Assembly (NCBI GenBank): GCA_026129185.1
Contig: JAHCIO010000025.1
Coordinates: forward strand, 1 to 64,000
DNA: 64,000 nt
Source of the DNA: Promineifilum sp019695075
Lineage (GTDB): Bacteria; Chloroflexota; Anaerolineae; Promineifilales; Promineifilaceae
Reading direction: 5' to 3'
Made by a program: the position numbers and the translations under genes
The notes under the pieces: model-generated
The model's input: the letters and a program-made list of their open reading frames with translations, nothing else
Told to the model about the DNA's origin: nothing
The model's database searches: none
Shown: in pieces, positions 1 to 7,620 of the stretch
Numbering within the stretch: position 1 is the first letter of the stretch
Layout: each line of letters begins with the position of its first letter

Positions 1-56
1 GCGCAATCGGCCTGCCGTGTCTTTCCCTTTATACCACTTGGGGGCGACTATACTAG

Positions 57-146
57 GACGCAAAGGAGGCAAAGATCGCTAAGAAGAATAAGATAACCTT
101 TTCTTCTTTGCGTCCTTAGCCTCCTTTGCATCCTTTGCGTGAGCCT
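57..146. repeat. Fold-back short repeat, class A (CGCAAAGG type), copy 1
   Basis: Units such as GCAAAGGAGGCAAAG on the left and CTTTGCGTCC, CCTTTGCATCCTTTGCG on the right form an imperfect inverted pair around an A/T-rich spacer. It ends one base before the stop codon of the RNase III gene. The same class recurs at about 21.6 kb and 53.4 kb. The 56 bases to its left hold no gene that can be supported. Confidence 0.75.
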
Positions 147-147
147 C

Positions 148-849
148 TTACTCCTCCGGCGCGGCCTCGGCCCGGCGTATGGCCTCGGCCGCGGCGGCCT
201 GGGCGGCGACCTGCTTGCTGCGTCCGCGCCCCTCGCCCCAGACCTCCGGCCCGACCAACACCTGCACGGTGAACGTCCGCGCGTGGTCCGGCCCCTCGCT
301 GCCGCTGACGCGATAGTGGGGCGTGACGTTGTAACGTGCCTGCGCCCAGACCTGGAACTCGCTTTTGGCGTCCTTGTATAGCTCCTCGGCGCGGATCTGC
401 TCCAGCGCCGGGCGAATGAGCGGCTCGATGAACGCGCGCGCCTGCTCCAGCCCGTGGTCGAGGTAGATGGCCCCGGCGACGGCCTCGAACGTGGCGCAGA
501 GCAGCGGCGTGCGCTCCCGGCCGCCGTTCTCCTCCTCGCCCAGGCCGAGCCGCAGATAGCGCCCCAGGTCGATCTGCCGCGCGAAGCCCGCCAGCGACTC
601 CGCCCGCACCAGCGCCGCCCGCAGCGCCGTCAGATCGCCCTCGTCCATCTCCGGGAAGCGATGGTAGAGGAAGCCGGCGACGACGAAATCGATGACCGCG
701 TCGCCCAGAAACTCCAGCCGCTCGTTGTCCTCCAGCACGGAGCCGGGGTTCTCGTTGAGGTAGGAGCGGTGGGTCAGGGCGCGCGACAACAGCGAGACGT
801 CGCGAAACGTCACGCCCAGGTTTTCGCTGAAAGTTAGTAGGTCGTCCAT
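148..849 (-). CDS. rnc: Ribonuclease III
   Basis: Double-strand-specific endoribonuclease that processes rRNA precursors and structured mRNAs in the cytoplasm. The protein has 233 residues, the usual length. The RNase III signature NERLEFLGDAV lies near residues 42-52 with the catalytic Glu/Asp residues present, and the second acidic cluster (FEAVAGAIYLD) is near residue 120. A double-stranded-RNA-binding domain follows from about residue 160 to 228 (DAKSEFQVWAQ, then KQVAAQAAA). The ATG start gives a standard N-terminus. The gene is on the same strand as fabF upstream, with 78 bases between them, a pairing seen in many bacteria (fab genes next to rnc). Function is near certain. Confidence 0.97.
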   Translation of the reverse strand: MDDLLTFSENLGVTFRDVSLLSRALTHRSYLNENPGSVLEDNERLEFLGDAVIDFVVAGFLYHRFPEMDEGDLTALRAALVRAESLAGFARQIDLGRYLRLGLGEEENGGRERTPLLCATFEAVAGAIYLDHGLEQARAFIEPLIRPALEQIRAEELYKDAKSEFQVWAQARYNVTPHYRVSGSEGPDHARTFTVQVLVGPEVWGEGRGRSKQVAAQAAAAEAIRRAEAAPEE

Positions 850-869
850 GATGGCTTGCTTTGGCCGCG

Positions 870-930
870 CAGGGGAGCGGGGGAGCAGGGGAGCAGGGGT
901 GATCGCCGCCGCTCCCTGGCTCCCCTGCTA
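870..930. repeat. Fold-back short repeat, class B (GGGGAGCA type), copy 1
   Basis: Tandem GGGGAGCAG-like units on the left are answered by GCTCCCTGGCTCCCCTGC on the right, around the spacer GTGATCGCCG. The right end runs into the stop codon of fabF (complement of 928-930). Related copies lie near 3.05 kb and 29.8 kb. Confidence 0.75.
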
Positions 931-2181
931 CTCGCCAAATGCGCGGATCACCAGCACCGCATTGTGCCCGCCGAAGCCGAAGGCGTTGTTGAGGCAGACG
1001 CGCACGCGCCGTGGCCGGGCGGCGTTGGGCACGTAGTCCAGGTCGCAGGTCGGGTCGGGCGTTTCGTAGTGGATCGTCGGCGGGACGATCTGGTCGCGGA
1101 TGGCCAGGGCACAGAAGACGCTTTCGATGGCCCCGGTCGCGCCCATGATGTGGCCGGTCATCGACTTGGTCGAGCTCATGGCGACGTTGTAGGCGTGTTC
1201 GCCCAGAGCGGCCTTCACCGCCGCCGTCTCGGCCGTGTCATTGAGCGGCGTGGCCGTGCCGTGGGCGCTGACGTAATCGATGTCCTCCGGCCGCAGCCCG
1301 GCGTCGGCCAGCGCCTTGCGGATGGCGCGCGTCGCGCCGCTGCCGTTCTCCGGCGGCGCGGTGATGTGGTAGGCGTCGGTCGTCTGCCCATAGCCGGCGA
1401 TCTCGGCCAGGATGGTCGCGCCGCGCGCCTGGGCGTGCTCCAGACTCTCCAGCACCAGCATGCCCGCGCCCTCGCCGATGACCAGGCCGTCGCGGTCGGC
1501 GTCGAAGGGGCGCGGCGTGTCCGTCGCCCGCGTCGAGGTCGCCCCGGCGCGCTCGAAGCCACCGATGGCCACCGAAGTCAGGATCGACTCCGCCCCGCCG
1601 CTCAGCACCGCGTCCATCTCGCCATAGCGGATGCTGCGGTAGGCGTGGCCGACGGCGTCGTTGCCGGCGGCGCAGGCTGTGGTGATGGTCGTTGATGGGC
1701 CGGTGATGCCGTAGTCGATGGCCAACATGCCCGCCGCGCCGTTAGGCATGATCATGGTGATGCCAAATGGGCTGAGCCGGCGCAGGCCGCCGTCGTGGAC
1801 GATGGCCTCCTGCTCGACGATGGTGCGCATGCCGCCGATGCCCGTGCCCAGAGTGATGCCGACGCGCTCGCGGTTGTCGTCGGTGATGGTCAGGCCGGAC
1901 ATGCCCAGCGCCTCGGCCGCGGCCACTGTGGCCAACTGCTGGTAGCGGTCGCGCCGGCGGGCGTCCTTGCGATCCATGTACTGCGCCGGGTCGAACTCCT
2001 TGACCTCGCACAGGCCCTGGATGACGTGCTGCGGGTTATCGACCAGGGTGATGGGGCCGAAGCCCGACCGCCCGGCCAGGATGGCCGCCCAGGTGTCGGC
2101 CACGTTGTGGCCCAGCGGCGTGATCAGCCCAAAGCCGGTCACGACGACGCGGCGGCGCGCTCCGTTCTCGTTGTTGCTCAT
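928..2181 (-). CDS. fabF: Beta-ketoacyl-ACP synthase II
   Basis: Condensing enzyme of type II fatty-acid synthesis. It elongates acyl-ACP with malonyl-ACP in the cytoplasm. The 417 residues match the family length. The nucleophile is Cys170 (in TTACAAGND), and the two catalytic histidines are in SAHGTATPLND and STKSMTGH. The C-terminal NNAFGFGGHNAV motif is intact, so the protein should be active. The ATG start has CTGGAGC about 10 bases upstream as ribosome site. The FabF/FabB split cannot be made with certainty from sequence alone, but single-copy context beside rnc favours FabF. The stop codon lies at the edge of a class B repeat. Confidence 0.96.
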   Translation of the reverse strand: MSNNENGARRRVVVTGFGLITPLGHNVADTWAAILAGRSGFGPITLVDNPQHVIQGLCEVKEFDPAQYMDRKDARRRDRYQQLATVAAAEALGMSGLTITDDNRERVGITLGTGIGGMRTIVEQEAIVHDGGLRRLSPFGITMIMPNGAAGMLAIDYGITGPSTTITTACAAGNDAVGHAYRSIRYGEMDAVLSGGAESILTSVAIGGFERAGATSTRATDTPRPFDADRDGLVIGEGAGMLVLESLEHAQARGATILAEIAGYGQTTDAYHITAPPENGSGATRAIRKALADAGLRPEDIDYVSAHGTATPLNDTAETAAVKAALGEHAYNVAMSSTKSMTGHIMGATGAIESVFCALAIRDQIVPPTIHYETPDPTCDLDYVPNAARPRRVRVCLNNAFGFGGHNAVLVIRAFGE

Positions 2182-2225
2182 AAATGCTCCAGAAGTTAAC
2201 GCCAGGACGCTCGGTTGGCCCTGGG

Positions 2226-2984
2226 TTAGGAATCAGACTTCAGGTTGTCGGCCGTCGTCGGGCGATAGTGGCCCTCGACCCACACGCTCCGATCCGCGCC
2301 GACCTCCTTCTTCCAGACCGGGACGATCTCCTTGAGCCGGTCGATGCCATAGCGGGCCGCCTCGAAGACGCCCTGGTCGCGATGATGGCCGGCGCAGGCC
2401 ACGAACGTCGTCACTTCGCCCACGCCCAGCCGGCCGAGCCGCTGCACCAGGGCCACGCCGCAGACCATTGGCCACCGGGCGCGTATCTCGCCGGTGATCT
2501 GGGCCATCTTTTCCACGGCCATCGCCTCGTAGGCCTCATACTCCAGGTGCAGCGTCTCCGCCGGCAGGCCGTCGCGCCGGGTGCGCCCGCGGACGAAGCC
2601 GGTGAAGCTGACGATTGCGCCGACGTCCGGGCCGCCGAGGCGGGCGTGGACGTCGGCGATGTCCAGCGGGTCGGGCGAGACGGCGAAGTAGGTCGCGAAG
2701 GCGCCGGCCTCGCCGGCCGGCGCGTCGCCCTGGCCGCCGCTGACGGGCGGAAAGAGGGCCACCTCGTCGCCGGCCTTCACGGGCGTATCCGGCGCGGCGA
2801 AGGCGCGATTGACGGCCAGCAGCGCCGAGGGCAGGGCCGGGGCCAGCGCCGGGTAGCCGGCGGCCACGGCGCGGATGACGTCGGCCGCCGTCGCCGCCCG
2901 GTCGGGCAGTTCCACGCGGATGCGGTCGCTCCCGGCGCGGTCCTTCAGCGTGGCGAAGAGGCGGATTTCCAGTTCGACACTCAT
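2226..2984 (-). CDS. moaE: Molybdopterin synthase, MoaD-MoaE fusion
   Basis: Molybdopterin synthase puts two sulfurs into cyclic pyranopterin phosphate during molybdenum-cofactor synthesis. The start was placed at the ATG (complement of 2982-2984) because the family sequence begins there (MSVELEIRLFATL); the frame is open further upstream but encodes repeat-derived sequence. The protein has 252 residues. Residues 1-80 are MoaD-like, ending in the PPVSGG motif; residues about 95-250 are MoaE, with VSFTGFVRG, GHHRDQGVFEAARY and the PVWKKE lysines. In standalone MoaD the Gly-Gly must be the free C-terminus to carry the thiocarboxylate. Here it is internal, as in mycobacterial MoaX, which is known to be cleaved after Gly-Gly. 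Cleavage here is therefore inferred. It sits 44 bases after moaC, and msrP at 32.6 kb is a likely client enzyme. Confidence 0.92.
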   Translation of the reverse strand: MSVELEIRLFATLKDRAGSDRIRVELPDRAATAADVIRAVAAGYPALAPALPSALLAVNRAFAAPDTPVKAGDEVALFPPVSGGQGDAPAGEAGAFATYFAVSPDPLDIADVHARLGGPDVGAIVSFTGFVRGRTRRDGLPAETLHLEYEAYEAMAVEKMAQITGEIRARWPMVCGVALVQRLGRLGVGEVTTFVACAGHHRDQGVFEAARYGIDRLKEIVPVWKKEVGADRSVWVEGHYRPTTADNLKSDS

Positions 2985-3028
2985 CTTATTTGTAACCCTT
3001 GAGCGCCGTTGTCGATGCGCCGGCAAGC

Positions 3029-3538
3029 TCACCCCTGCTCCCCCGCTCCCCCGCCCCCCCGCTCTTCCTCCCATGTGCCGCTGCGCCCGCCGGATTTGCG
3101 CACCAATCGCACGTCGGTCAGGCGCATGCCGCGGTCAACGGCCTTGGCCATGTCGTAGAGCGTCAGCCCGGCCACGGTCACGGCCGTGAGCGCCTCCATC
3201 TCCACGCCCGTCTTGCCCGACACGCGCACCGTCGCCTCGATGTCCACGCAGCCCTCGGCGGCGTTGGGCGCGCAGGTGACGACGACCTGGTTGAGCAGCA
3301 GCGGGTGGCAGAGGGGGATCAGTTCGCTGGTGCGCTTGGCGGCCATGACGCCGGCGATCTGGGCCACGGTCAGCACGTCCCCTTTGGGCAGGTTGCCGGC
3401 GACGATCAGCGCCAGCGTCTCCGGCCGCATCGTCACCCGGCCGCGGGCCACGGCCACGCGCTCGGTCACGTCCTTCGCGCCGACGTCGACCATACGGGCG
3501 CGGCCGGATTCGTCCAGGTGGGTCAGGTGATTGTTCAT
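3029..3538 (-). CDS. moaC: Cyclic pyranopterin monophosphate synthase accessory protein MoaC
   Basis: Acts with MoaA to convert GTP to cyclic pyranopterin monophosphate, the first step of molybdenum-cofactor synthesis. The 169-residue protein carries the family hallmarks: KGDVLTVAQIAG, the SELIPLCHPLLL active-site segment, GVEMEALTAVTVA and DMAKAVDR. The family sequence normally ends shortly after KSGGRSG. Here about 14 more residues follow, rich in Glu and Gly, and these are encoded by the class B repeat at 3030-3073, so the tail is repeat-derived. A TATAAT box lies only nine bases before the ATG, suggesting a leaderless or nearly leaderless mRNA. moaA is not in this window. Confidence 0.95.
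   Translation of the reverse strand: MNNHLTHLDESGRARMVDVGAKDVTERVAVARGRVTMRPETLALIVAGNLPKGDVLTVAQIAGVMAAKRTSELIPLCHPLLLNQVVVTCAPNAAEGCVDIEATVRVSGKTGVEMEALTAVTVAGLTLYDMAKAVDRGMRLTDVRLVRKSGGRSGTWEEERGGGGAGEQG
3030..3073. repeat. Class B repeat, copy 2, inside the moaC 3' end
   Basis: CCCCTGCTCCCCCGCTCCCCCGCC-like units on the + strand. They are read on the minus strand as the last codons and TGA stop of moaC. No clear opposing arm is seen, so this copy is a half-element. Confidence 0.7.
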
Positions 3539-3547
3539 CGTTATGGT

Positions 3548-3553
3548 ATTATA
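3548..3553 (-). promoter_or_regulatory. -10 box of moaC
   Basis: TATAAT on the minus strand ends nine bases before the moaC ATG, so transcription should begin at or within a few bases of the start codon. The -35 region falls in a palindromic repeat and is not a clear match. Confidence 0.5.
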
Positions 3554-3560
3554 GCAGCCC

Positions 3561-3594
3561 AGAAACCGAGTTTCTTCCTAGAAACTCAGTTTCT
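3561..3594. repeat. Palindromic repeat, class J (AGAAACnnnGTTTCT) twice
   Basis: AGAAACCGAGTTTCT (3561-3575) and AGAAACTCAGTTTCT (3580-3594) are two near-identical 15-base imperfect palindromes, four bases apart. They lie between divergent moaC and the PIG-L gene. No other copy was seen in the window. Confidence 0.7.
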
Positions 3595-3614
3595 AAGTCT
3601 AAGCGAGCCGACGC

Positions 3615-4532
3615 ATGAAGCCCTACGACCACCTCTACCTCTCGCCCCACTTCGATGACGCCGTCCTGTCGTGCGGTGGGCAGATCGCCCGGCACACGGC
3701 CGCGGGCCAGTCTGTCCTTGTCGTCACCATCACCGGCGGCGACCCGCCGGCCGAGGCCCCCTCGGACACCGTGGCCATGCTCCACCAGCGCTGGGCCACC
3801 AGTCTGGCCGCAGTGCCCGGCACTTTCCGCAGTGCCTGGCACTTTCCGACAAACCCCCAGGAGGAAGAAGCGGCGAAGCCCTCTCTGGAGGGGGCCGCAC
3901 CGGGCGACCTATCCGTGGGCGCGGCCATAGTCGCCCAACGCCGCGCCGAGGATCGCGCCGCCCTGGCCCTGCTGGGGGCCGAGCCGCTGCACCTGTCCTT
4001 CCTCGACTGCATTTACCGCTGCGGCCCGGACGCGGAAGCCCTCTACCCCGGCCCGGCGGACATGTTCAGCCCCCTCAACCCGGCCGACGAGGCCACCATC
4101 GCCGCGCTGGCGGAGGCCTTCGCGGCCCTGCCGCCCGCCCACCAGGTTTACCTACCGCTGGGCGTTGGCAACCACGTCGATCACCTGGCCACGCGCCGCG
4201 CCGCCGAGCGGGTCTTCGCCGCGCCGCGCTACTACGAGGACTACCCCTACACCGCCCGGCCGGGGGCGCTGACCGAGGCGCTGCCGCCGGAGACACGCGC
4301 CGCCTGGTCGGCGGCGACGGTCTGGCTGGACGAGGCCGCGCTGGCCGCCAAGACGGCCGCCGTGGGGGCCTACGCCTCGCAGCTCAGCTCCTTCTTCGCC
4401 AACGCCGACGACCTGGCCGCCCAACTGCGGGCCGACGGCCGCCGCGCTCTGGCCGACGCCCTGGCCGACGGCGACACCGCCCCCGCCTGGGCCGTCGCCG
4501 CCGAACGCCTCTGGGCCGCCCCTTCGTCTTAG
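3615..4532 (+). CDS. PIG-L (LmbE-like) family deacetylase
   Basis: Predicted zinc-dependent N-acetylglucosaminyl deacetylase-type hydrolase of 305 residues; the substrate is unknown. The metal-binding motif is His12-x-Asp14-Asp15 in LSPHFDDAVLSCGG, and the second metal site is in GNHVDHLATRRA. Both are intact. An unusual insert (about residues 64-100, AAVPGTFRSAWHFP onward) separates two conserved parts; its first half is encoded by two copies of a dispersed 18-bp repeat. Another copy of that repeat overlaps the TAG stop. Possible roles include cell-surface sugar, mycothiol-like or GPI-like metabolism, but no neighbour points to one. Confidence 0.88.
   Translation: MKPYDHLYLSPHFDDAVLSCGGQIARHTAAGQSVLVVTITGGDPPAEAPSDTVAMLHQRWATSLAAVPGTFRSAWHFPTNPQEEEAAKPSLEGAAPGDLSVGAAIVAQRRAEDRAALALLGAEPLHLSFLDCIYRCGPDAEALYPGPADMFSPLNPADEATIAALAEAFAALPPAHQVYLPLGVGNHVDHLATRRAAERVFAAPRYYEDYPYTARPGALTEALPPETRAAWSAATVWLDEAALAAKTAAVGAYASQLSSFFANADDLAAQLRADGRRALADALADGDTAPAWAVAAERLWAAPSS
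3812..3848. repeat. Class F repeat (AGTGCCTGGCACTTTCCG), two copies in frame inside a gene
   Basis: AGTGCCCGGCACTTTCCG at 3812-3829 and AGTGCCTGGCACTTTCCG at 3831-3848 lie head to tail. The 19-base period plus the flanks keeps the PIG-L reading frame open. Each contains the palindrome GTGCC(T/C)GGCAC. Confidence 0.85.
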
Positions 4533-4565
4533 TGCCTGGCACTTTCCGAAGTGCCAGGCACTTTC
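4531..4565. repeat. Class F repeat, inverted pair at the PIG-L stop codon
   Basis: AGTGCCTGGCACTTTCCG (4531-4548) is followed by AAGTGCCAGGCACTTTC (4549-4565). The first two bases of the repeat form the TAG stop of the PIG-L gene together with the preceding T. Confidence 0.85.
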
Positions 4566-4598
4566 TTGCACCCCCGACTGAAGAAGGCGCGACACCCC

Positions 4599-4712
4599 CC
4601 TGTCCTACTGTCCACTGCCCTACTGTCCACTGCCCTACTGTCCTACTGTCCTACTGTCCACTGTCCACTGCCCACTGTCCTACTGTCCACTGTCCACTGT
4701 CCCACTGCCCAT
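4599..4712. repeat. Class C short tandem repeat (ACTGTCC / ACTGCCC heptamers)
   Basis: About fifteen 7- to 8-bp units of the form ACTGYCC(T) in one orientation. Unlike most class C copies there is no clear opposing arm. It fills most of the 295-base gap between the PIG-L and kinase genes. Confidence 0.85.
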
Positions 4713-4727
4713 TCACGCGAAATTCAT

Positions 4728-4757
4728 TTGGGAAATCACCCCCCGCGGCCCTATAAT
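4728..4757 (+). promoter_or_regulatory. Predicted promoter of the kinase block
   Basis: TTGGGA (4728-4733) and TATAAT (4752-4757), 18 bases apart, lie 70 bases before the kinase ATG. This is a sigma70-like match and probably drives the signalling genes downstream. Confidence 0.55.
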
Positions 4758-4827
4758 GGTAGGGCGTCGGCAAGCGACACCACAAATGCGACTGTACCGG
4801 TAGGCGACGCCGGTTAGGATCACAACT

Positions 4828-6792
4828 ATGGAATTCGGCACGCGAGAGATGCCGCCCAGGAAGGGCAGCGACAGCAAGCCCCTCGGCCGGCACGACGCCA
4901 ACGGCCCCCAGTCGGGCGAAGTGCTCCAGGGGCGCTACATGATCCTCGGCTCTTTGGGCGTCGGCGGCTTCAGTTCCGTCTATCGGGCGCGCGACCTGCG
5001 CTTCCCCTCGGTCACGCGCCTGTGCGCCGTCAAGGAGATGGTCATCAGCACGGTTGACCCGGAGATGCGCGAGTTGACGATCAAGTCCTTCGAGCGCGAG
5101 GCCGGGATGCTGGCCACGCTCAATCATCCGGCCATCCCCGACATCTACGACTACTTCACCGACGGCAACCGCAGCTACCTGGTGCTGGAATTCGTGCCCG
5201 GCCAGAACTTGCAGCAGTGGCTCGACGAGACGGACGAGTACCTCGACGAGCAGAAAGCGCTTGACTGGGCGCTCCAGGTCTGCGACGCCCTGGCCTACCT
5301 CCACAGCCAGAAGCCGCAACCGGTCATCTTCCGCGACCTGAAGCCGTCGAACATCATGCTCGACCCCTACAACCACATTCGCCTCATCGACTTCGGCATC
5401 GCCAAGCTATTCGAGGCCAACGAGGACAAGGGCACGATGATCGGCACGGCCGGCTACACGCCGCCGGAGCAATATCGCGGCGAGGCCTCGCCGGCCGTCG
5501 ATGTCTACGGCCTGGGGGCGACCCTCCACCATCTGCTGACCCGCCAGGACCCACGCCAGGAGACGCCCTTCACCTTCAACGAGCGCCCCATCCGCGCCGC
5601 CAATCCGGCCATCTCGCGCGCCTTCGAAGCCATCATCATGCGCTGCCTGGCCTACGACCCCAAGGATCGCTTCCCGGACGCCATGGCCCTGCGCGAGTCG
5701 CTGCTGGTACTGTCGCAGGGCGACGGCGACGACACCGACCTCGACCAGCGTCTTGGCCTGAAGGAGAGCACCCTGGCTTTCGACCGCGAGGACGCGGGCG
5801 CGCCCACGGCGACGCTGCGCGCCGGCCTGAGCCGGGTCAAGCCGCTGTGGGTCTTCCGCTGCGAAGACGAAATCCGCTCGCGCCCGGCCGTGGGCAAGGG
5901 CATCGTCTTCGTGGGCGCCTACGACAACAACCTCTACGCCCTGACGGCCGACAAAGGCGACTTCCTGTGGAAGTTCCCCACCGGCGGCGGCATCGGCGGC
6001 GCGCCCGTCGTGTCCGAGGACGCGGTGCTCGTCGGCTCATCCGACCACTCGCTCTACTCGCTGCAATTGCGCAAGGGGCGGCTCAACTGGCAGTTCCAGG
6101 CCGAGGGGCCGATCTACTCCACGCCGGCGGCGCGCTTCGACCATGCCTTCTTTGGCGCCGACGACGGCTACTTCTACGTCGTCAACGCCATGCGCGGGCA
6201 GCTGCACTGGAAGACCAACGTCTACAGCCCGGTGCGCTCGACGCCGTGGGTGTCCGATGAATTGGTCTACTTCGGTACGGAAGGCGGGCAAGTCCTGGGG
6301 CTGGAACTGGGCGCGGGCAAGCCCAAGTGGCAGACCAAGGCCCAGCGCGCCGTCACCTCTTCGCCCAAGGTGGCCGACGACATCCTCTACGTCGGCTCGG
6401 TCGATGGCACGGTCTACGCCATCGACGCCAGTTCCGGCTGGCCCATCTGGCGCTACCAGACCGGCGGCCCAATCCTGGCCACGCCGACGCTCTATCAGGG
6501 GATGCTCTTCATCGGCTCGTCCGACGGCCACCTCTACGCCATCGACATGGCCAGCGGCCGGCCCGTTTGGAACTACCACACCAACGGCCAGGTCGTCTCC
6601 GCGCCGGCCGTGTGGGGCAACACCGTCTACTTCGGCTCGACCGATGGCGGCCTCTACGGCGTCAGCCTGCGCCGGGGGGCGTTGCAGTGGCGCTTCGACA
6701 CCGGCAGCGCCATCATCGGCTCGCCGACCATCGTCAACGGCGTCATCTACTTCGGCGCCGCCGACCACACTCTCTACGCTCTACCCACTTGA
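4828..6792 (+). CDS. Serine/threonine protein kinase with C-terminal PQQ-type beta-propeller
   Basis: The protein has 654 residues. A Hanks-type kinase domain spans about 35-295: glycine loop LGVGGFSSVY, Lys69 in CAVKEM, catalytic Asp170 in FRDLKPSN (Phe replaces the usual His), Asp188 of DFG, and GTAGYTPPEQY. All catalytic residues are present. From about 330 to the end there are eight repeats of the PQQ/quinoprotein type (W..F, then LYAL or VYAID, then G). They would make one eight-bladed propeller. No hydrophobic segment separates the two parts, unlike membrane PknD-type kinases whose propeller is outside the cell, so the propeller should be cytoplasmic. It heads a co-directional block; the phosphatase starts six bases after its stop. 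The propeller ligand is unknown. Confidence 0.93.
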   Translation: MEFGTREMPPRKGSDSKPLGRHDANGPQSGEVLQGRYMILGSLGVGGFSSVYRARDLRFPSVTRLCAVKEMVISTVDPEMRELTIKSFEREAGMLATLNHPAIPDIYDYFTDGNRSYLVLEFVPGQNLQQWLDETDEYLDEQKALDWALQVCDALAYLHSQKPQPVIFRDLKPSNIMLDPYNHIRLIDFGIAKLFEANEDKGTMIGTAGYTPPEQYRGEASPAVDVYGLGATLHHLLTRQDPRQETPFTFNERPIRAANPAISRAFEAIIMRCLAYDPKDRFPDAMALRESLLVLSQGDGDDTDLDQRLGLKESTLAFDREDAGAPTATLRAGLSRVKPLWVFRCEDEIRSRPAVGKGIVFVGAYDNNLYALTADKGDFLWKFPTGGGIGGAPVVSEDAVLVGSSDHSLYSLQLRKGRLNWQFQAEGPIYSTPAARFDHAFFGADDGYFYVVNAMRGQLHWKTNVYSPVRSTPWVSDELVYFGTEGGQVLGLELGAGKPKWQTKAQRAVTSSPKVADDILYVGSVDGTVYAIDASSGWPIWRYQTGGPILATPTLYQGMLFIGSSDGHLYAIDMASGRPVWNYHTNGQVVSAPAVWGNTVYFGSTDGGLYGVSLRRGALQWRFDTGSAIIGSPTIVNGVIYFGAADHTLYALPT

Positions 6793-6798
6793 GCCAAC

Positions 6799-7581
6799 AT
6801 GACTGCACTCCCGCCCCGCCTCGAAAGTGGCTACTGCTGCGAAACCGGCCCCTTCCGCGACCGCAACGAAGACGCCTGCCTGACGCTGACGACTGAGTTC
6901 GGCGGTCACTTTGACATGGAGCCGCTGGGCCTATACGTCGTCGCTGACGGCATGGGCGGCCACGACGCCGGCCACGTGGCCAGCGACACGGCCGCGCGCG
7001 TCTTCGCCGACTACGTTCTGGCCAAGCTCTACCTGCCCCTGCTGCTGCGCCACCCCATGCCACGCGAAGCCCACGTGCTCGACCTGCTGGAGCGCGGCGT
7101 CTTTGCCGCCCACGAGGCCATCCTGAAGCGCAACGGCAACGGCGGCTCGACGCTGACGGCGGCGTTGGTGCTGGGGGCGCGCCTCCACGTGGCCCACGTC
7201 GGCGATTCGCGCGCCTACCTGGCCGACGCGGGCGGCCTGCGCCGGCTGACCGACGACCACTCCCTCGTCCGCCGCCTGCAAGACACCGGCCAGCTAACCG
7301 ACGAAGACGCCCGCACCTACGAGTATCGCAACGTCCTGCTACAAGCGCTGGGCCAGGAGAGCGCCCTGTCGGCCGACACCTTCGCCCTCGACCTGCCGCC
7401 AGGCAGCACACTGCTGCTGTGCAGCGATGGGCTGAGCGCCGTCGTGCCGGACGCGGAGCTGGCCGCGCCGCTGGCCGCCGGCCGCGCCCAGGAGGCCGCC
7501 GAGCGGCTCGTCGCTCTGGCTCTGGTCCACGGCAGCGAGGACAACGTCACCGCGGTGGTGGTGCGCGTTGGCCGGGAGTAG
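6799..7581 (+). CDS. PP2C-family protein serine/threonine phosphatase
   Basis: Metal-dependent phosphatase of 260 residues, the expected opposing partner of the kinase encoded six bases upstream. The PPM motifs are in order: RDRNEDACL near residue 22, VADGMGGHDAG near 50, the GGSTLTAALV and VAHVGDSRAYL segments near 115-140, LTDDHSLV, LLCSDGLS near 212 and SEDNVTAVVV near the C-terminus. All metal-binding Asp positions look intact. There is no membrane segment or sensor domain, so it is a soluble minimal Stp-like enzyme. Likely targets are the kinase itself and its substrates, for example the FHA-ligand phosphosites of this block (inference). Confidence 0.94.
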   Translation: MTALPPRLESGYCCETGPFRDRNEDACLTLTTEFGGHFDMEPLGLYVVADGMGGHDAGHVASDTAARVFADYVLAKLYLPLLLRHPMPREAHVLDLLERGVFAAHEAILKRNGNGGSTLTAALVLGARLHVAHVGDSRAYLADAGGLRRLTDDHSLVRRLQDTGQLTDEDARTYEYRNVLLQALGQESALSADTFALDLPPGSTLLLCSDGLSAVVPDAELAAPLAAGRAQEAAERLVALALVHGSEDNVTAVVVRVGRE

Positions 7582-7620
7582 CCCGCCGATGGCCGCCCGC
7601 GCCGCTCTGGCCTCCCACCG

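Noticed and set aside
57..146. Class A repeat considered as the rnc terminator
   Set aside because: The pairing is imperfect, there is no T-run in the right place, and the same class recurs at other positions inside an operon.
1215..1562. Arg/Pro-rich open frames antisense or shifted within fabF and many other genes
   Set aside because: They are typical shadow frames of high-GC genes: low-complexity Arg/Ala/Pro translations without ribosome sites.
4599..4712. Regular short repeats looked at first like a CRISPR array
   Set aside because: The units are 7-8 bp with no unique spacers, and no cas genes are present.
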